Of a stretch of DNA of 64,000 bases, positions 50,926-63,393 are shown in pieces (position 1 is the stretch's first letter; the number at the start of each line of letters is the position of its first letter). Source of the DNA: Otatea glauca (Eukaryota; Streptophyta; Magnoliopsida; Poales; Poaceae); contig CM070713.1 of assembly GCA_036346275.1 (NCBI GenBank), positions 60,383,567 through 60,447,566 on the forward strand. The letters run 5' to 3'. The notes below the pieces were generated by a model. That model saw nothing but the letters and a program-made list of their open reading frames with translations, had not been told where the DNA came from and did not search any database. Both the position numbers and the translations under genes were made by a program.

Positions 50926-51450
50926 TTTCCCTCAAGTTTTTGAAAACAAGTATGTTTTAATCACTTTCAAAAGTTTTTTAAACGAATTTTTCGAACCGAA
51001 AGTTTGTTGAATAGAAACTTTTTGATTCGTAAGTTTTGAATTGAATGTTTACAGAGCTGAAACTTTTTATTTGAATTTTTTGTGTTGAAACTTTCTAATT
51101 TAAATTTTTTTCGAGTTGAAACTTTTCAATTTGAAATTGTTTGATTGAAATTTTTTTTACTTGAATTTAAATCGAAACTTTTCCAACCAAAAGCTTTGAA
51201 TCGAAAGTATTTCGAGTTGAAACTTTTTTATTTGAATTTTTTCGAGTTGAAACTTTCTAATTGGAAATTTTTCGATTTAAAACTTTTCGTGTTGAAACTT
51301 TCCAAGCTGAAACTTTTTTTCGATTTGAAACATTTCGAGTTGAAATTTTCAGATTTAAATTTTTTCGAGTTTTAAATTTGAGTTGATTTTTCTAGTTGAA
51401 ACTTTCTATTTAAAATTTTCAAAGTTTAAATGTTCTAATTTTAAATTTTT
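50926..51450. repeat. Degenerate TTGAAACTTT tandem repeat
   Basis: Units of about 18-30 bp built on GTTGAAACTTTT, ATTTGAATTTTT and TTCGA follow one another for about 500 bp. This creates an artificial frame (51145-51375, +) of the type F-x-L-K repeated, which I do not regard as a gene. Confidence 0.8.
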
Positions 51451-51940
51451 GTGTTAGCGAGGGAAGAAGGGAGGTGGGAGAAATAAGTGGTGAAGAGGGA
51501 AGGGGGAGATGGATGGAGAAGATAACACATGACACTCTAAGAAGGTATACTTAAATTTGTTAGTTCAAGATTAACCTCAAAATAATTGAACCCATGTAAT
51601 GTTGTAGCTATAACTGCAACTGCAGTAATCAACCTGGGCCATCGCTCCTTTTTTGTTTCTATGATCATACGACTGATTGAGGTTTGAAGGGATGGTACCA
51701 TAAGCTGGCTTTGCAATTTTGCTTTAGTGCGTATCTCTTCTCTCTTTTGCAATAGACTTTAACGAAGAACATATCCGCACGACTAATTAACAATTAATCA
51801 TAGCACGGTTAGCCCAAGATTTGATTAATCGAAGTTGCAGAACCGGATTCTCGCGGATAATGATGCGCCTTATCTCCCTACACAAACCCCACTACACAAC
51901 AACAAATTAACATCCTGCGGTCGATCGATTATTCCTTACG
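51451..51940. other. Intergenic, no gene recognised
   Basis: A minus-strand frame of 71 codons (51752-51537) has no recognisable motif. Nothing else stands out. Confidence 0.4.
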
Positions 51941-52540
51941 ACCGGCGGAGATATTGCTATTTTTTCCCCCGCAGTGGGCACCAGAATTTCGTTCCCCCCG
52001 TGGCGCCTCCAATGAGCTAGCGATCCGTCACCTGACAATCAGACATCACCACTCGCCCGGTCGCTCGATCGTGCGCTTTACGTGGTGCAACAACACTGGC
52101 CGCGGCGAGGGCGCACTCGCGCTCGCGCTCGCCGCGAAACCAGAAATAGCGATCGAGCGTGCAAGAGCCGGCTTTGCGCGGTGCTTACGGGGCGCCGATC
52201 GAGAGCGCGACGTGACACGTACCACCAACACCGCGAACGACCGCGCGATTCGCCCGTGCGGCGGCACCATTTCACGAAGGTTTTGTGGCTGGTGGGCCGC
52301 GCGCGCCCGGCTCGGCTGTTTCACCGCTTTATTTCCTTGTCATTTACCTAACCAACCGAGCGGCGCGGACGCCGTCAAAGCAGCCCCGTCCACGGAAGCG
52401 TCGAAAGGGGAAGCGTCTGCGTCTGCTGATCCGGCCGGCCGATCGGATTGGCTTCGTGGCCTTTGCCTGGCGAGGGTCCGGTCAGAGTCTGAGCTAGGGT
52501 TGCAAAGGCGATCTATAGAGGGGCATCAGAGCTGTGGCCG
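51941..52540. other. GC-rich island without a recognisable gene
   Basis: The composition is CpG-rich (CGCGGCGAGGGCG, CGCTCGCGCTCGCCGCG), in contrast to both flanks. A 238-codon + frame (51954-52670) spans it, but its sequence has no motif and overlaps open frames in other phases. It could be a promoter or first-exon relic. Confidence 0.4.
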
Positions 52541-54535
52541 CTCTGATTTGCCGTTGCGTGACTGCTCCTTTCAGTGGAATTCAATTCGTACTCCAATGGA
52601 ACATTGGCAGCTAGGGGCAGGATTGTTTGATTTCCTTCCGTTAGCTTTTTCGCATGTGTACGTGCACTGAGACTTTAATTAGTTGTGTGCGTGTAGAATA
52701 TGGTAGCGTCTAGATTGTACTGTCAATACTTAGTACTACTAAGGTCCTTCTAGATAGCCAGCAAAGGATTCAAGGAACATGTAAATGAGTCGATGACTAG
52801 CTGGTGCATGTATGTATGTATATACTAAAGGTGATGAGCATTTACCAGTAAATTAACCCAACTGTCAAGTACTAATTAACTAGCCTTCTAGATAGTCTCA
52901 AGCAAAGGAGGAAACAGACCTACTTAAAAGCGCACATCAACATGGCAACTTGGAGACGCTCTAGGAAAAAAGGAAAGCCCTCTACTCGATCTCTTTGCGT
53001 GGTTGAATTATACTATTACTACATTATTTCGTCAGTGGTGGTAAAAGAGGCCGGCAACGGTAGAACTTCGGTGATGTCACTCGTGAAGAGGAGATATAAA
53101 GAACGGATCGGGGTACTGAGCAGCAGCCGAACGAGAAAAATTTATACAGGGTGCACACTTCACACGTACAACTTTATAGTCTTGTATAATTAGTCATAAT
53201 ATTATAAATCCAACACATACATTCAAAATTTGCTAAAAATACAATACAAATAGTTCTAAGGTTTTAAAAATCTCAAACCACCGAAATCAGAACCGATTCA
53301 ATCAATAAATTTGACCTATTGAATAGATAATCTTGTAGCGTTTCTAAAATTTTTAGGGATACCGAGGAATACACGGCACCCCTAGATCCACACCGGGTAA
53401 TAGCAAAAAACATCTCAATAATTCTGGCATAGTGAAAACCACGGTTTCGGATTTCATTTTTAAAATCTTTTTGACACCACCAAAATTTGGTAATTTTGGT
53501 GGAATTTCAGGACAAAATGGTTGTCCGAAATTTTGATCACAATTTGAATTTTTGGACAATATTTGACCCAAAATTTATTTTTTTGGGAAAATTTTAAATG
53601 AACCAACCGAAACATAACTAGGATAAATGTATTTCGGAACCCACCAAAAGGACCGAATTTTGGTAAAATTTTAGCGAAATTCGAAATCCTTTCGGACACA
53701 CGGTTACATACAATGCCGGGCAGTATTAGTAACTAGTAGCTAGCTCGATCGGTTGGTCGGTTTCCATAGTCAAAATGGTGCTTCATATTCTCTTCATACA
53801 TTTTCAGAAAGGCCCTTCCCAACAATAACAGTAACTTATCCTACTCGATCACCTGTGCTGTGCGTTCTTAGTGCCGAGGGTTCGGCACTTCGTCGGTAAA
53901 TGCACGCAAAATTATCCACACTTAGAGCGCAAATGTTAGAGCTTTTTGAGTGCCCAGTGACACAGACCGCAAAAGAGGTGTAATAGCTCGATAAGCAGTG
54001 TGGATGATCGCAATAGCACTGTGCAAACGCTCGAAAATTAATCTAATATCTAAAGATATGTTCTCTGTTTTCTTTTTCTTGAGACGGTACGTATGTGCTA
54101 GACAAATGCTGTAAAAACAAGTGCGAACGGCATGGGCTTGCTCATGAACAGGGAGTTGGATGCAGTAGCATGTTAGCGTCAGAAAATTCAAAAAAATCAG
54201 AATTTTTTTTAGAAAAATAAAAAAAGTATGACAAAAAATCAGAAAAAAGTATGAAAAAATCAGAAAAAAGACAAATTTAGAATAATTAGAAAACTCGAAG
54301 AATGTAGAAAAACTTTTTAAATATATATATATAAATTAAGAAAAAGCTAAAATATGAGATAAATTCTAAAATGAGACAAATAATTTGAATTAGATACTGA
54401 GCTTTATTGATGTTTGGCTGTCTCGTTAAAAACTTTGCATGTAAAAACTCAACATAAGAAAACCTTGGCAAAGAAAAAAGAGTACAACCTATAGCTCAGT
54501 GATACAAAAAAAAGTGAAGATTACAATTATTCTTC
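52541..54535. other. Intergenic, no gene recognised
   Basis: The stretch 53350-53700 consists of AAATTTTGGT/CCGAAATTT words that recur often in grass intergenic DNA. The stretch 54190-54350 is A-rich with repeated AAAAAATCAGAAAAA. No coding motif is visible. Confidence 0.5.
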
Positions 54536-54539
54536 CTCA

Positions 54540-56672
54540 TTATCTAGATAAAGATTTTCGAAAGTCTAAGCCAGCTCAGTATTTTCTGCAGTATGTTGAG
54601 CTCGTTGATCAGCTTGTTCCCAATCTTTCACAGTGAGAAGTATTTCCACCATCTCACTTGTCAGATTTGTTCTTCTCTCCTCGATTATTTTTCGGATAGA
54701 CTGAAAGTAGACTCCGAAGAAACCGTGGAGACAGGAACTGTTAACACATCCTGTGCTAATATGGAAAGCACCGGATATATTATCTTGTGCTCGTGCCACC
54801 ACTGTAAAATGCTGAAGTTCTCCTCTTGCTGCTCTTGGTAATTGACAGTGTCGCTGTTAAGATAGGCAGTTAGCTCCTCACCACTTGATGTGTCCGCACT
54901 TGTCGTTGATGTAGCCGAACTCCTTGAGGAAGAGCCACCTGCACCCCATATCTTTCCACATGCAGTTTTCTTCTTTCCTGTTGTGGGTGCTGATGGAGGT
55001 CGCTGCATGTGAACTTCAGCAAACTTCCGATCGTACTTATCATAAACTTGAGATAAGTTAGCACAGACAGTTGAAAAATAATTAGAATAATCAGTACCTA
55101 CCGCATCACTTAGAAGTGAGAGAACATTAGAGAATCCTCGAACTTTAGCTCTAGGATCTAAAATAAATGCAAATGTATATAACATAGGAATTTCTTGCCA
55201 ATATTTCAAAATTTTAGTTTTCATAGCATAAACAAATTCACGCAAGATATTATCATTTTCATGGCTCTTTACGTGGGTAGCAATTTATAAAATATGATGC
55301 ACAATTAAAGGAAGGGGGTTGCATAATAAACTCCAGATAAAGCAACAGTAGATTCAAAAAAATTCTAAAAATGACAGCAAGTATTTAGCAATATACCAAT
55401 GTTGCTCTATGAGTAACGGCTGACCATCCCGTGTACGACAGTGCGTGTTAATAAAAACAGAAAATGTGCTCTCATATGGTATGAGATTCTTAAGCATCAA
55501 GTAAGTAGAGTTCCATCTAACAGGCATATCCGAACCAAACTTACACGGACGCACATTCATTGCAATACAATAAGTCTTAAATGCTGCTACTCGTTGATTA
55601 GAATAATTTAAGTAAGATATTGTAGTGCGAAAAGGTTCAAGATACTTATCTAACATCTTCAAACTAGATTACCAAAGTTTAAAGGAAGATCTTGAGAAAC
55701 GATTAAACGACAAAAAGATTCACGAGCTACCTCAGGATTGTAGTCCCAGTTACGTACCGTACCATCAAGGTTGTACTGCAGCTATGTCTGTCTCAAAAAC
55801 ATCCCCGCTTTTTTTTACAGCTCTCAGCATGCCTCTTCAAGTGCCCCGTTCCACCTAAAGATTTCGCAGTTAATTTATGCTTACAATATTTACAAATAGT
55901 ATACCTACTCTAGACGTCGTTTGATGTCTCCAAAATCTGCTCGAAATCTTCCCAGACTCCCGATGTACTGCGTCTTGTTCTTTTCGTCTCGGTGCTTGCC
56001 GACGCAGTGGCACTTGTAAAGCCTGAGGATGACACAACTCCTACATCTTCTTAAGCTTGATATGATGAAAGAAGCTCCTCGGATGAAATACCGAAATCAG
56101 AAGCTGGGACCGACGAAAAATCCTCATGCTCCATAAAGCAAACTATAAGAAATAATTACGCTATTAATACTAAAATATGATTTAAAATACTAACAAAATG
56201 AAAAAATAAATCACAATTATCACCTTGATTTATTGAAAGAAGCCGAAAGCCGAATTTCGGATTTTTGAATTTTTGACAAAACTATTTTGAATTTTGCCAA
56301 ATTATGACCAAGAGCAAAAGAATTTCCACAAGAGAATGAGTAGAAGAGAATGCAAGATTGCTGGTGTGGAAAGGGGGCAGCCGCCTATTTATAGGAAAAA
56401 ATTCGGGATTTTTTTTTGAATTTTTTCAGTTTTTTTCGAATTTTTTAAACCTCCAACGGCTATAAAACGGCTACTTTTTTAAACGGGTCGTGCCCGTGTC
56501 GGGCCCGGTTGTAAACGGTCGGCTGCGTCGACCACCGCATCGCAGCTTTTGGCCCAAGCATGGCAAAGGCTGGTGGCTACATCGGCACGGCCCGCTCTTC
56601 GCTGGTCGTCTGCCGTGGTCGATCGGGTCGCCAACAAAGATCAGTGTCTCGCCGCCCGTTTGGCCATCTCTA
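54540..56672 (-). mobile_element. hAT transposon relic
   Basis: The right end reads GGCCATCTCTA at 56662-56672, that is TAGAGATGGCCAAACGGGC on the minus strand, a common 5' terminus of plant hAT elements. The GC-rich stretch inside it (56480-56660) is also typical. The transposase relic runs inward on the minus strand. I could not find the matching left terminus or the 8-bp duplication, so the left boundary is approximate. Confidence 0.65.
54566..56134 (-). pseudogene. hAT transposase (BED finger and dimerisation domain), broken
   Basis: The minus-strand ATG at 56134 opens MEHEDFSSVPASDFGISSEE. A BED-type zinc finger follows (YTICKYCKHKLTAKS, GGTGHLKRHAESCKK) with two in-frame stops before it. 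After a gap, WNSTYLMLKNLIPYESTF (55662-55354) and TKILKYWQEIPMLYTFAFIL with DPRAKVRGF (55245 onward) match the hAT core. The dimerisation domain is clear: LQWWHEHKIIYPVLSILAQD then VLTVPVSTVSSESTFSLSEK. The region between the finger and the core is shortened. The enzyme would have moved hAT elements. Stops and the deletion leave it non-functional. Confidence 0.85.
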
Positions 56673-56699
56673 AGTTACATTATTTCTTGCCAGTTCTAG

Positions 56700-57830
56700 A
56701 GACAGGAGAAGTGGCAAGGCCTAAGTAGGGTTCACAATATGATTGATAATTACTCGTATATCGTGTTTGTTGAGAGTATCGAGCTGGCTCGGTATCTAAA
56801 ACTGCTCGGTAAATCGGTGGAATTCAAATGTAAATTCAAAAAATTTGAAAAATTCGAAAAAAAAATTCAAAGTGTCAAATTTTTTTAAAATGTTGTGTGA
56901 GGTTCAGAGGCAATTCTAATGATGCTACAGAATTTTTAGATGATTCTCATATCTGTGTATTTTTAAAAAATTATGAAAGTGCTACTGTCTTTGTATATAA
57001 TATTCTGTATTTTTATTTTTTAGGGGCACTAAATGAAGTCTAATATTTATGAAAAGTTTTGTGTGACGTCCAGAGGAAATTATAATAAGGTTATAAAATT
57101 TTCAGATGATGATAAGGCCTGTGTATTTTTTAAAAAATTCTCACGGTGCTACTATCTTTCTATATGCTCTTCGGTTTTTGATTTTTTGAGGGTATTAAAT
57201 GAAGTCTAATATTTCCAAAAATTTTAATACATGATCCTTGGAAAGTCTTTATGGCACCAGTAAAATTTAAGAGCATGGTAAAGCTTGTAATTTTTTATAA
57301 AAATCTAACAGTGTCTCTATTTCTTTTCATTAATTGTTGTTTTTGATTTTCCAGAAGTACTAAATGAATTCAAAATTTGTTGAAATTTTTCTGAGGTGTT
57401 TTATAGATTAATTGGGACTTATTATATTTTTATGCAATTTTCCACCATTTTTTTCAATTTTCCCATTTTCCTTGATTTTTCCATTTTTTATTCGGTTGCC
57501 GATTTTCCCGTAAAAATCGCTCGCTAATCGCTGAATACAGTAATCGACCATATCAGGCGATAATTGATATTTTTTTGCCCCGATTTGACTGCTAATTTCA
57601 AAACTGTTTGACTTCAGAAACTATCCAATTTTTAGCGATTTTCGACCAATTATCGATGAAAATTGGTACTGGTGGATCTTCGATTTTCCACCCTAAATCG
57701 GTATTGTTAACCCTGGCCTGAGTGCTCTTTAGTTCGCTGACTGAAATTTGAAACAACAGAATTTACATGCCTTGGATGCTTGGATTGATCAGACGGTCAG
57801 TGCCGAGCTGCCCATCCATGACTAAGCTAC
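56700..57830. other. AT-rich intergenic repeat-like sequence
   Basis: Similar sentences recur (CTAAATGAAGTCTAATATTT near 57030 and 57195; GTGCTACT.TCTTT three times), which suggests an old internally repeated element. The right part (57480-57720) has CGATTTTC/AATCG words in both orientations. No gene is recognised. Confidence 0.45.
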
Positions 57831-57835
57831 ACTGT

Positions 57836-58320
57836 TTTATACAAATCTAGCCCTTACGCATGTTTTCACAAAAATAGTCCTTTTCCCACTACGGAAGGTG
57901 CGATAAGAGATACATGTTCCCTGCCACGTTTGGAGAGCGCGGAACCAAGCGGGCTCCGCGGGAGCACAGCCGAGCGCAAAAGGCAGCGCATGCGGGCTGG
58001 GCGCAACATGCGTGGGTGGGGCCGACAGCGTGCGACATGGGTGAGCAGCATGGTGTGGGCGCAAGCGCGGAAAGTCTGCTGCCCCGCTCGGGTAGTGCGG
58101 GAGGCTTGACTTCCTAGTGCGGAAGGCAATGGGAAGCATGTGCTCCTACGCTTGCTTGCGCTTCGGCAGAACTCGCTCGATTCCGCGCTCTCCGGGCGTG
58201 GCAGGGGACACGTGTCCCTTGCCACGCCTTTCGCAGTGGGAAAGGGTTATTTTTGCAAAAAACATGCCTATGACTAGATTTGCAAAAAAAAAGGTGTATA
58301 AAGGGCTAGATATGCACTGG
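57836..58320. mobile_element. Inverted-repeat element with long terminal arms
   Basis: The left arm (about 57836-57960) and right arm (about 58165-58320) are imperfect reverse complements. Shared blocks are AAATCTAG, CATGTTTT, CAAAAATA, TTTCCCACT, CCTGCCACG and GGAGAGCGCGGAA. The GC-rich 200-bp core (CGGGCTCC, GCGGGAGGC) has no recognised gene. Long arms with a GC-rich core suggest a small MULE-like or fold-back element. No target duplication could be fixed. Confidence 0.6.
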
Positions 58321-58399
58321 CTTCGCAGTAATAGTAGTCTCAAATATTTTAAAATAATACTATAGAAAAATACGTAAAAATATTATTATATACCCCATC

Positions 58400-58530
58400 A
58401 CTAATTTATTTGGCGACAGAAGTCTGTCATCAAATGAATTGACGACAAAGTTTTATTTAGCCAATAGTCTTGTCGCTTATTCATTTGGCCGACATATCTT
58501 CTGTCGTCAATTCATTTGATGACCATGTAA
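58400..58530. repeat. Inverted repeat with a 21-bp perfect arm
   Basis: GTCATCAAATGAATTGACGA plus C (58426-58446) is the exact reverse complement of 58503-58523. Other GACGACA/TGTCGTC words flank it (GGCGACAGAAG, ATCTTCTGTCGTC). It resembles part of a subterminal array of a DNA transposon. Confidence 0.75.
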
Positions 58531-60123
58531 TATAGGTATATTTATGTAATTGTTTTTTACTTATTTTTCATGCAATTTTATTTATAAACGTATTTGTCGA
58601 CGATCGGGACCGTCGACCGCAAAGAAAGAGGGTGAAGGGTAGTACGGAGGGCGAGGCCCAGAGTTTCGCTCGTCCAGGGGGTACCTTTGGCGGGCGTACC
58701 GAACAAGAGGGCCAGCACAACCAAACAGGGGACACAAGATCTATACTGGTTCAGGCCGAACGTCCCTACTCCAGTTCGGATGATGGTACTATATTGCCCT
58801 CAATGCCGATGGCTGCACGGCCTTTACAAATGAGAGCTAGGGGTTCCAATACGAGGGTGTCGGAGCCTAGTTCGTGAAGGTGTAGTCGGGAAGAAGAATA
58901 ACCCCCATTCCAGAGGGCCCTACCCTCCTTATACGGCCGAAAGGGGCAGGTTACATTGGGGATTGGGAGCCGAGAGGATGAAGGGACTCATGCTAGAAAG
59001 CCCTTGTCTTGGTGACTAGTCTTGTCTGGCCTTGCCCACGCCGGGTTAGTAGACTCTCCGAGCAAAGCAGGTCGCTGCTTCCTCGAGAAACAGCGCACCC
59101 ACTCTCTGCGGTTTTGTCAGATGATGACGTTGTTACGCGTGGCCCCAAAGATCGCTCGGGTGAGTGGACTCCATGCCGCACGCGATCGATGATGGATCGA
59201 GGCTTTGACTTTGGCGACCTTCGTGCTGCCTCGGGAAGGAGCCACCTGCTCCTGTGCGGTCGCTTCAGGCGGTCGCGATTGTTGGACACGTGGTTAATGG
59301 CCAGAGGAGGACCCGATGCTCGACCCTTGGCGGATACCGGGATCGGGCTGGTCGAAGGTCGGGGGAGCCCGGTCCGTGACGGAGGTCGAACGCCCTGCTA
59401 GGTCGGGAAAGAGCTCGGGGCGGTCGGCTTGGTCGGGAAAGAGATCCTTTATGGCCTTGCGGGACCTTCGGTCGGAGCCTGGCTCGGAACAGTCCGATTG
59501 GTGCTTCAGACTGGCGGTTCGGGGACGTCTCCGCCCGAGGTAGGGAACAGTCCCCCGATCCTAGAGGAGGGCTGCTCAAAGCCCCTCCTGGGGGGGCCAC
59601 GTGTCAGGGTGGCCGATCCCCGACAACCAGCCCCTAAGGCTCAAGAAGCGGTCTGAGACTTCTAAGCACTCTTGAGTCTGAGGTCTTCCTGGGGAGGGAT
59701 CGGCCCCCCCTTCGGCCGGGCTCGAGGTTTCTAGGGCTCACCTTCAGGCCGAGAGAAGGCCTCCCCGGGGCGCACATTTGAATCCCGATATCTTGTTTTC
59801 CCAGGTGGGCTCAGAAGGCCCGGGAGCCTCGTGGATAGGGAAGTTGGAGGAATGTGATCTGGCGGATGCGTGGATCGACGCGCCCGTACGGGGGTTTTGA
59901 AGGGGCCCTGGCGCCTCGTCTACCACCCGTCGGCTACGGGCGCGCCTTTTGAGGCGATGGTGACGATGGTAGACGGGGCATCTTTAAAAGCCGGAGGGGT
60001 CTCTTCCTTCAGGGTTTCGCTTCCCATTGCTCGTGCTCTTGCCTTCTTCTTCTTCTTTGTCCTTCCGTGACCACGCCTTCTAGCCTTCACTTTCAATCTT
60101 ATCCCCCCCCCGACCTCGACCTC

Positions 60124-62965
60124 ATGGCGAAGTTCGGGAGGAGCACGCTCACTGCGGAGCAGATGAAGGAGATGGAATCCTTGGGGCTTCTGGACCCATT
60201 CACCTGGCGGCTCCCGTCCGGGGAGAGCGTGCCGCGGACTCGGGACGACGAGATCGTAAGCACGGAGCAGTACATGCTCTTCGGGCTGCGAACCCCGGAG
60301 AGCGATTTCTTGGCTGCGGTTCTGCGCAGTGCGAGACCGAGCTCGTGAACCTGGTACCGAACTCCCTTCTCCTCCTTTCCATCTTCGCGCATCTTTGCGA
60401 GGGGTTCCCGGCATCCTTCCCACCCTCGCTTTTCTTTCGCTTACTTTTGTCCCGACCGCGAAGGATCCCATCGTCGGGTGCCTTTACTCGCCGCGGACAG
60501 GCTCCCTTGTTCCTTCCTTCCAAATCCCGACCCGGACTCGCCGGGCCGTGGACGGAAAAATGGTTCTATCTGAAGAAGGGTGAGGGAGCGAGCTTGCCTA
60601 CAAGCAAGATCGCGGTCGAGGGAAAGCGGAGACCCAGAGCTCGAGGACTCGGCGATCGACCAGCGGCGGTTGCCTTTATCCATATCTGCGCCATACGAGG
60701 CCTCAAAGGGGCGGTCGCTCACGACTTCTTATGAATCGGTGCTTCCTCTCGGAGGAGGTTGCACCCTTTTTGAGATCACCGGGAGGTGCGACGCCACCCG
60801 GGAAAGCCATGAGGGTAAGCGCCGTCCGACCTTAAGTCCTTTCGAGGTCTTGGTCGGAGTTCCCTCATTTCTTGATGCTCTCTTTCCGACTCGCGAAGAC
60901 CGGCGGCTTGATCGCCGAGGATGCAGAGATCTTCGGAAGGCCGCCATCGCCGACTCCGGCAAAGATTGTCCCCAAGAACGTCCTGGGGCGCAGCAGTGAG
61001 GTAATGGCCTTCCATTTTGATTTTTTCCTTGGGGGCTCGGATTCAGATGCTCATCGTGATGAGCTCGCGCAGGTGACCAGGGAGCTCTGGGATACGGCGA
61101 AGCAGCTGCTACCGCTCCCTGGTCCGAACAAAGGCAAAAAAGGGAGCAAGAGACCGGCTCTTGACGCCCCGAAGCAAGTCGCCAAGAAGCCCCACGTCGA
61201 GTGGGGCGACCGGGTCGTGGTAAACCTGAATGGAGTTCGGGAACATCCGAGCCCGAGCTCGCTTCCTTCGTGCCGCCTTTTGGGTCCTTATGCTAATCCT
61301 TTCTTCTTTGCCAGCAACAGGAGGCGGCTTTTGCCGTAAGGGCCCTGAATACGCAGCCGGAGCCACGAGCTCTGGAGTTGAGTCCACGGGGAGGGAGTCC
61401 TCCTGCTACCGCCACCGAGGAACCATCATGCCAGGTACGGCCTCCGTACGTTTTTCGCCGTCCCGCCTCGCCGCGCGCTCGAAGGCCCGAGGGCACCGAC
61501 CTTTCCGTGGTTCGTGGCGAGGCCGGGAGGACGACGACGAGACGACACGCTTACCGCCGCGACCCCGGACGCGGCGGATATTGCTTGCCGCGTCCTCCGA
61601 GGAGGACGAAGCGACCGAGGGAGGAGAGGTTGAGAGCGCCGCCGTCGAGGGCACCTCGGCTGAGGGCGTTAACACCGTCGTGCCCCAGGTGGGGGTGTCG
61701 CCGGGGGTGGAGTCCTCAGAGAAGCGGATGGCCGAATCGCCCCCGGGGGGAGGTTCGACCAAAAAAGCAAGGTTGCCGCGCATCCGCTCGGCGCAGTAAG
61801 TATCCCGTTCTGCTTCTTGACTTTGTGGTGGTAGGGTCGACCGAGCACCCCCTGATAATTTGTTGCGCACAGCACCTACACTGGGGTGGTCGTGGCCGCA
61901 ATCCATCGTTCGACCCCGGCACCCCCGACCCCGGTGCCCCCGACCGAGGGCGGCACTGTTGCCGCACCCCAGGCGGAGGCGTTCCCAACAGAGTCGGAGT
62001 CGCCGAAGGAGCGAGCGACGACCGAAAGGGCCACCGAGCTGGGCTCCTTCTTCCGCCGAGGGCAGCGGGGATCTCGAGCCGCCACGGCCTAGAGGGTCCG
62101 GCCGCCTGCTGTTCTCGCCGGCGGACCGCCTGGCCTTCGGGGCGATATAATCTGCGGTGGCGAAGGCCGCCAGGATACGGTGATTTAACGAATCGCCCGG
62201 GTCCGACGCGCGGCCGACCGCCTCGCTGGAGGTCCCTTAGAAGGAAGGTAAGCACGGTTGTGGTGACTCTCCTTCTTTCTCCCTTTCCTTGTGGTCGAGT
62301 AAGTTTTCCTTTGCCCTTGTAGGGTCTACTACCGATCTCTCTGGGGCATGACGTCAGTGCGTGACCATGTGCTCGACTTTCGGTCCTATGCGGGCGCCTC
62401 GAAATTAACCAGAGGGGCACAATGAGCTCGGCACTGTGTGTGCAGGCCGGAGGAAGTCTTGCGCTGAAGGAGGCCCAGCCCTCGAGATCGCGCGAGCCGC
62501 TGAGGTCGAAGGGAGCGCGGGCCTGGGAGGTCGAGCGGAGTTAAACACCGCGAGGGACCTTCGAGCCATAGCGCCTCCAAGGCCATCGAGGAGGAGCGGA
62601 AGGGCGCGGTGGTCGAGATCCAGCGCCTCGAGCTCGAGGTCTCCAACCTTCGATCAAAAACGGAGGTTGCACAGCAAGGGGCGTCCTCCTCCGAGCTCGA
62701 GGCCAAGGCGACCGAGCTTGAGAAGACAGCTGCGGGATTGGAGGCGAGAGCCACTGGAGCGGAAGCCAAGGCGGTTGAGGCGGAGGCCAGGGCCGCCAGT
62801 CTTGAGGAGAAGCTGGCGAAAATAGCTCGAGCGGGAAAGGATGCCTTGGCCCAGCTCCAGAGCGACTGTGACCGGGCCGATAAGGCCGAAGCCGAGGTCA
62901 TCACACTGCGGCGGAGGGTTTTCGACCTCGAGCGGGAGAAACTCGCCCGAGATATGTCCCTGTAA
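60124..62965 (+). pseudogene. 'Putative gypsy type transposon' protein, broken
   Basis: The ATG at 60124 opens MAKFGRSTLTAEQMKEMESL, followed by WRLPSGESVPRTRDDEIV, the typical start of this plant retroelement-associated family (Pfam Transposase_28-like). After a frame change at about 60320, CETELVNLVPNSLLLLSIFA then HLCEGF and PTAKDPIVGC continue it in different frames. The 3' part (62609-62965) is an Ala/Glu-rich coiled coil (ELEAKATELEKTAAGLEARA, SLEEKLAKIARAGKDALAQL). Possible intron signals lie near 61797 and 62247 (GTAAG). The function of the family is unknown; it accompanies gypsy-like elements. Several frame breaks indicate a pseudogene. Confidence 0.6.
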
Positions 62966-63390
62966 ATTAAAGTTAGCGGACGGGTCGGGGGGCGAAGGAT
63001 CCCCCCCCCCTTATAAAGAAAAATAACTTTTTGCTAAGTCTTGTAGAGTTGCGTTTCTTTGGAAGACTTAGCTCGTTTGTTGGTTTGTATCGCCTTTGTA
63101 GACTTTGTGTAGCTTGCTTCGTGGAAGGGTCCGATCAACACTGGATACATGACGTGTAGTGAGCACGCTTCCGCAGGCTCTCGCAATGAGACTCACCGCC
63201 TTTCATTTGAACCACTCAGTTCAGGCTGACCGAGTAAACTGATGCCTGAGGTTAGTTTAACCGAGGCCTCGCCCGAAATCACTCGGGCTCAGGCACGACT
63301 CGGATTGATATGTCTTGATCATTTGGCCATAGAGAATTAGTCGGCTTATTGCGGCAGAGCGACTTATTGCGACTGAGATCATCCTCGGCA
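62966..63390. other. Noncoding 3' part of the gypsy-like element
   Basis: A run of C (about 63000-63010) is followed by TTATAAAG and T-rich sequence, then CGAGGCCTCGCCCGAAATCA words that recur further right. No frame has a motif. Confidence 0.4.
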
Positions 63391-63393
63391 GAA

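Noticed and set aside
51145..51375. A 76-codon frame with F-x-L-K periodicity
   Set aside because: It is a translation of a degenerate nucleotide repeat.
53868..53905. GTGCCGAGGGTTCGGCAC hairpin as a CACTA end
   Set aside because: No CACTA terminal sequence or target duplication lies next to it.
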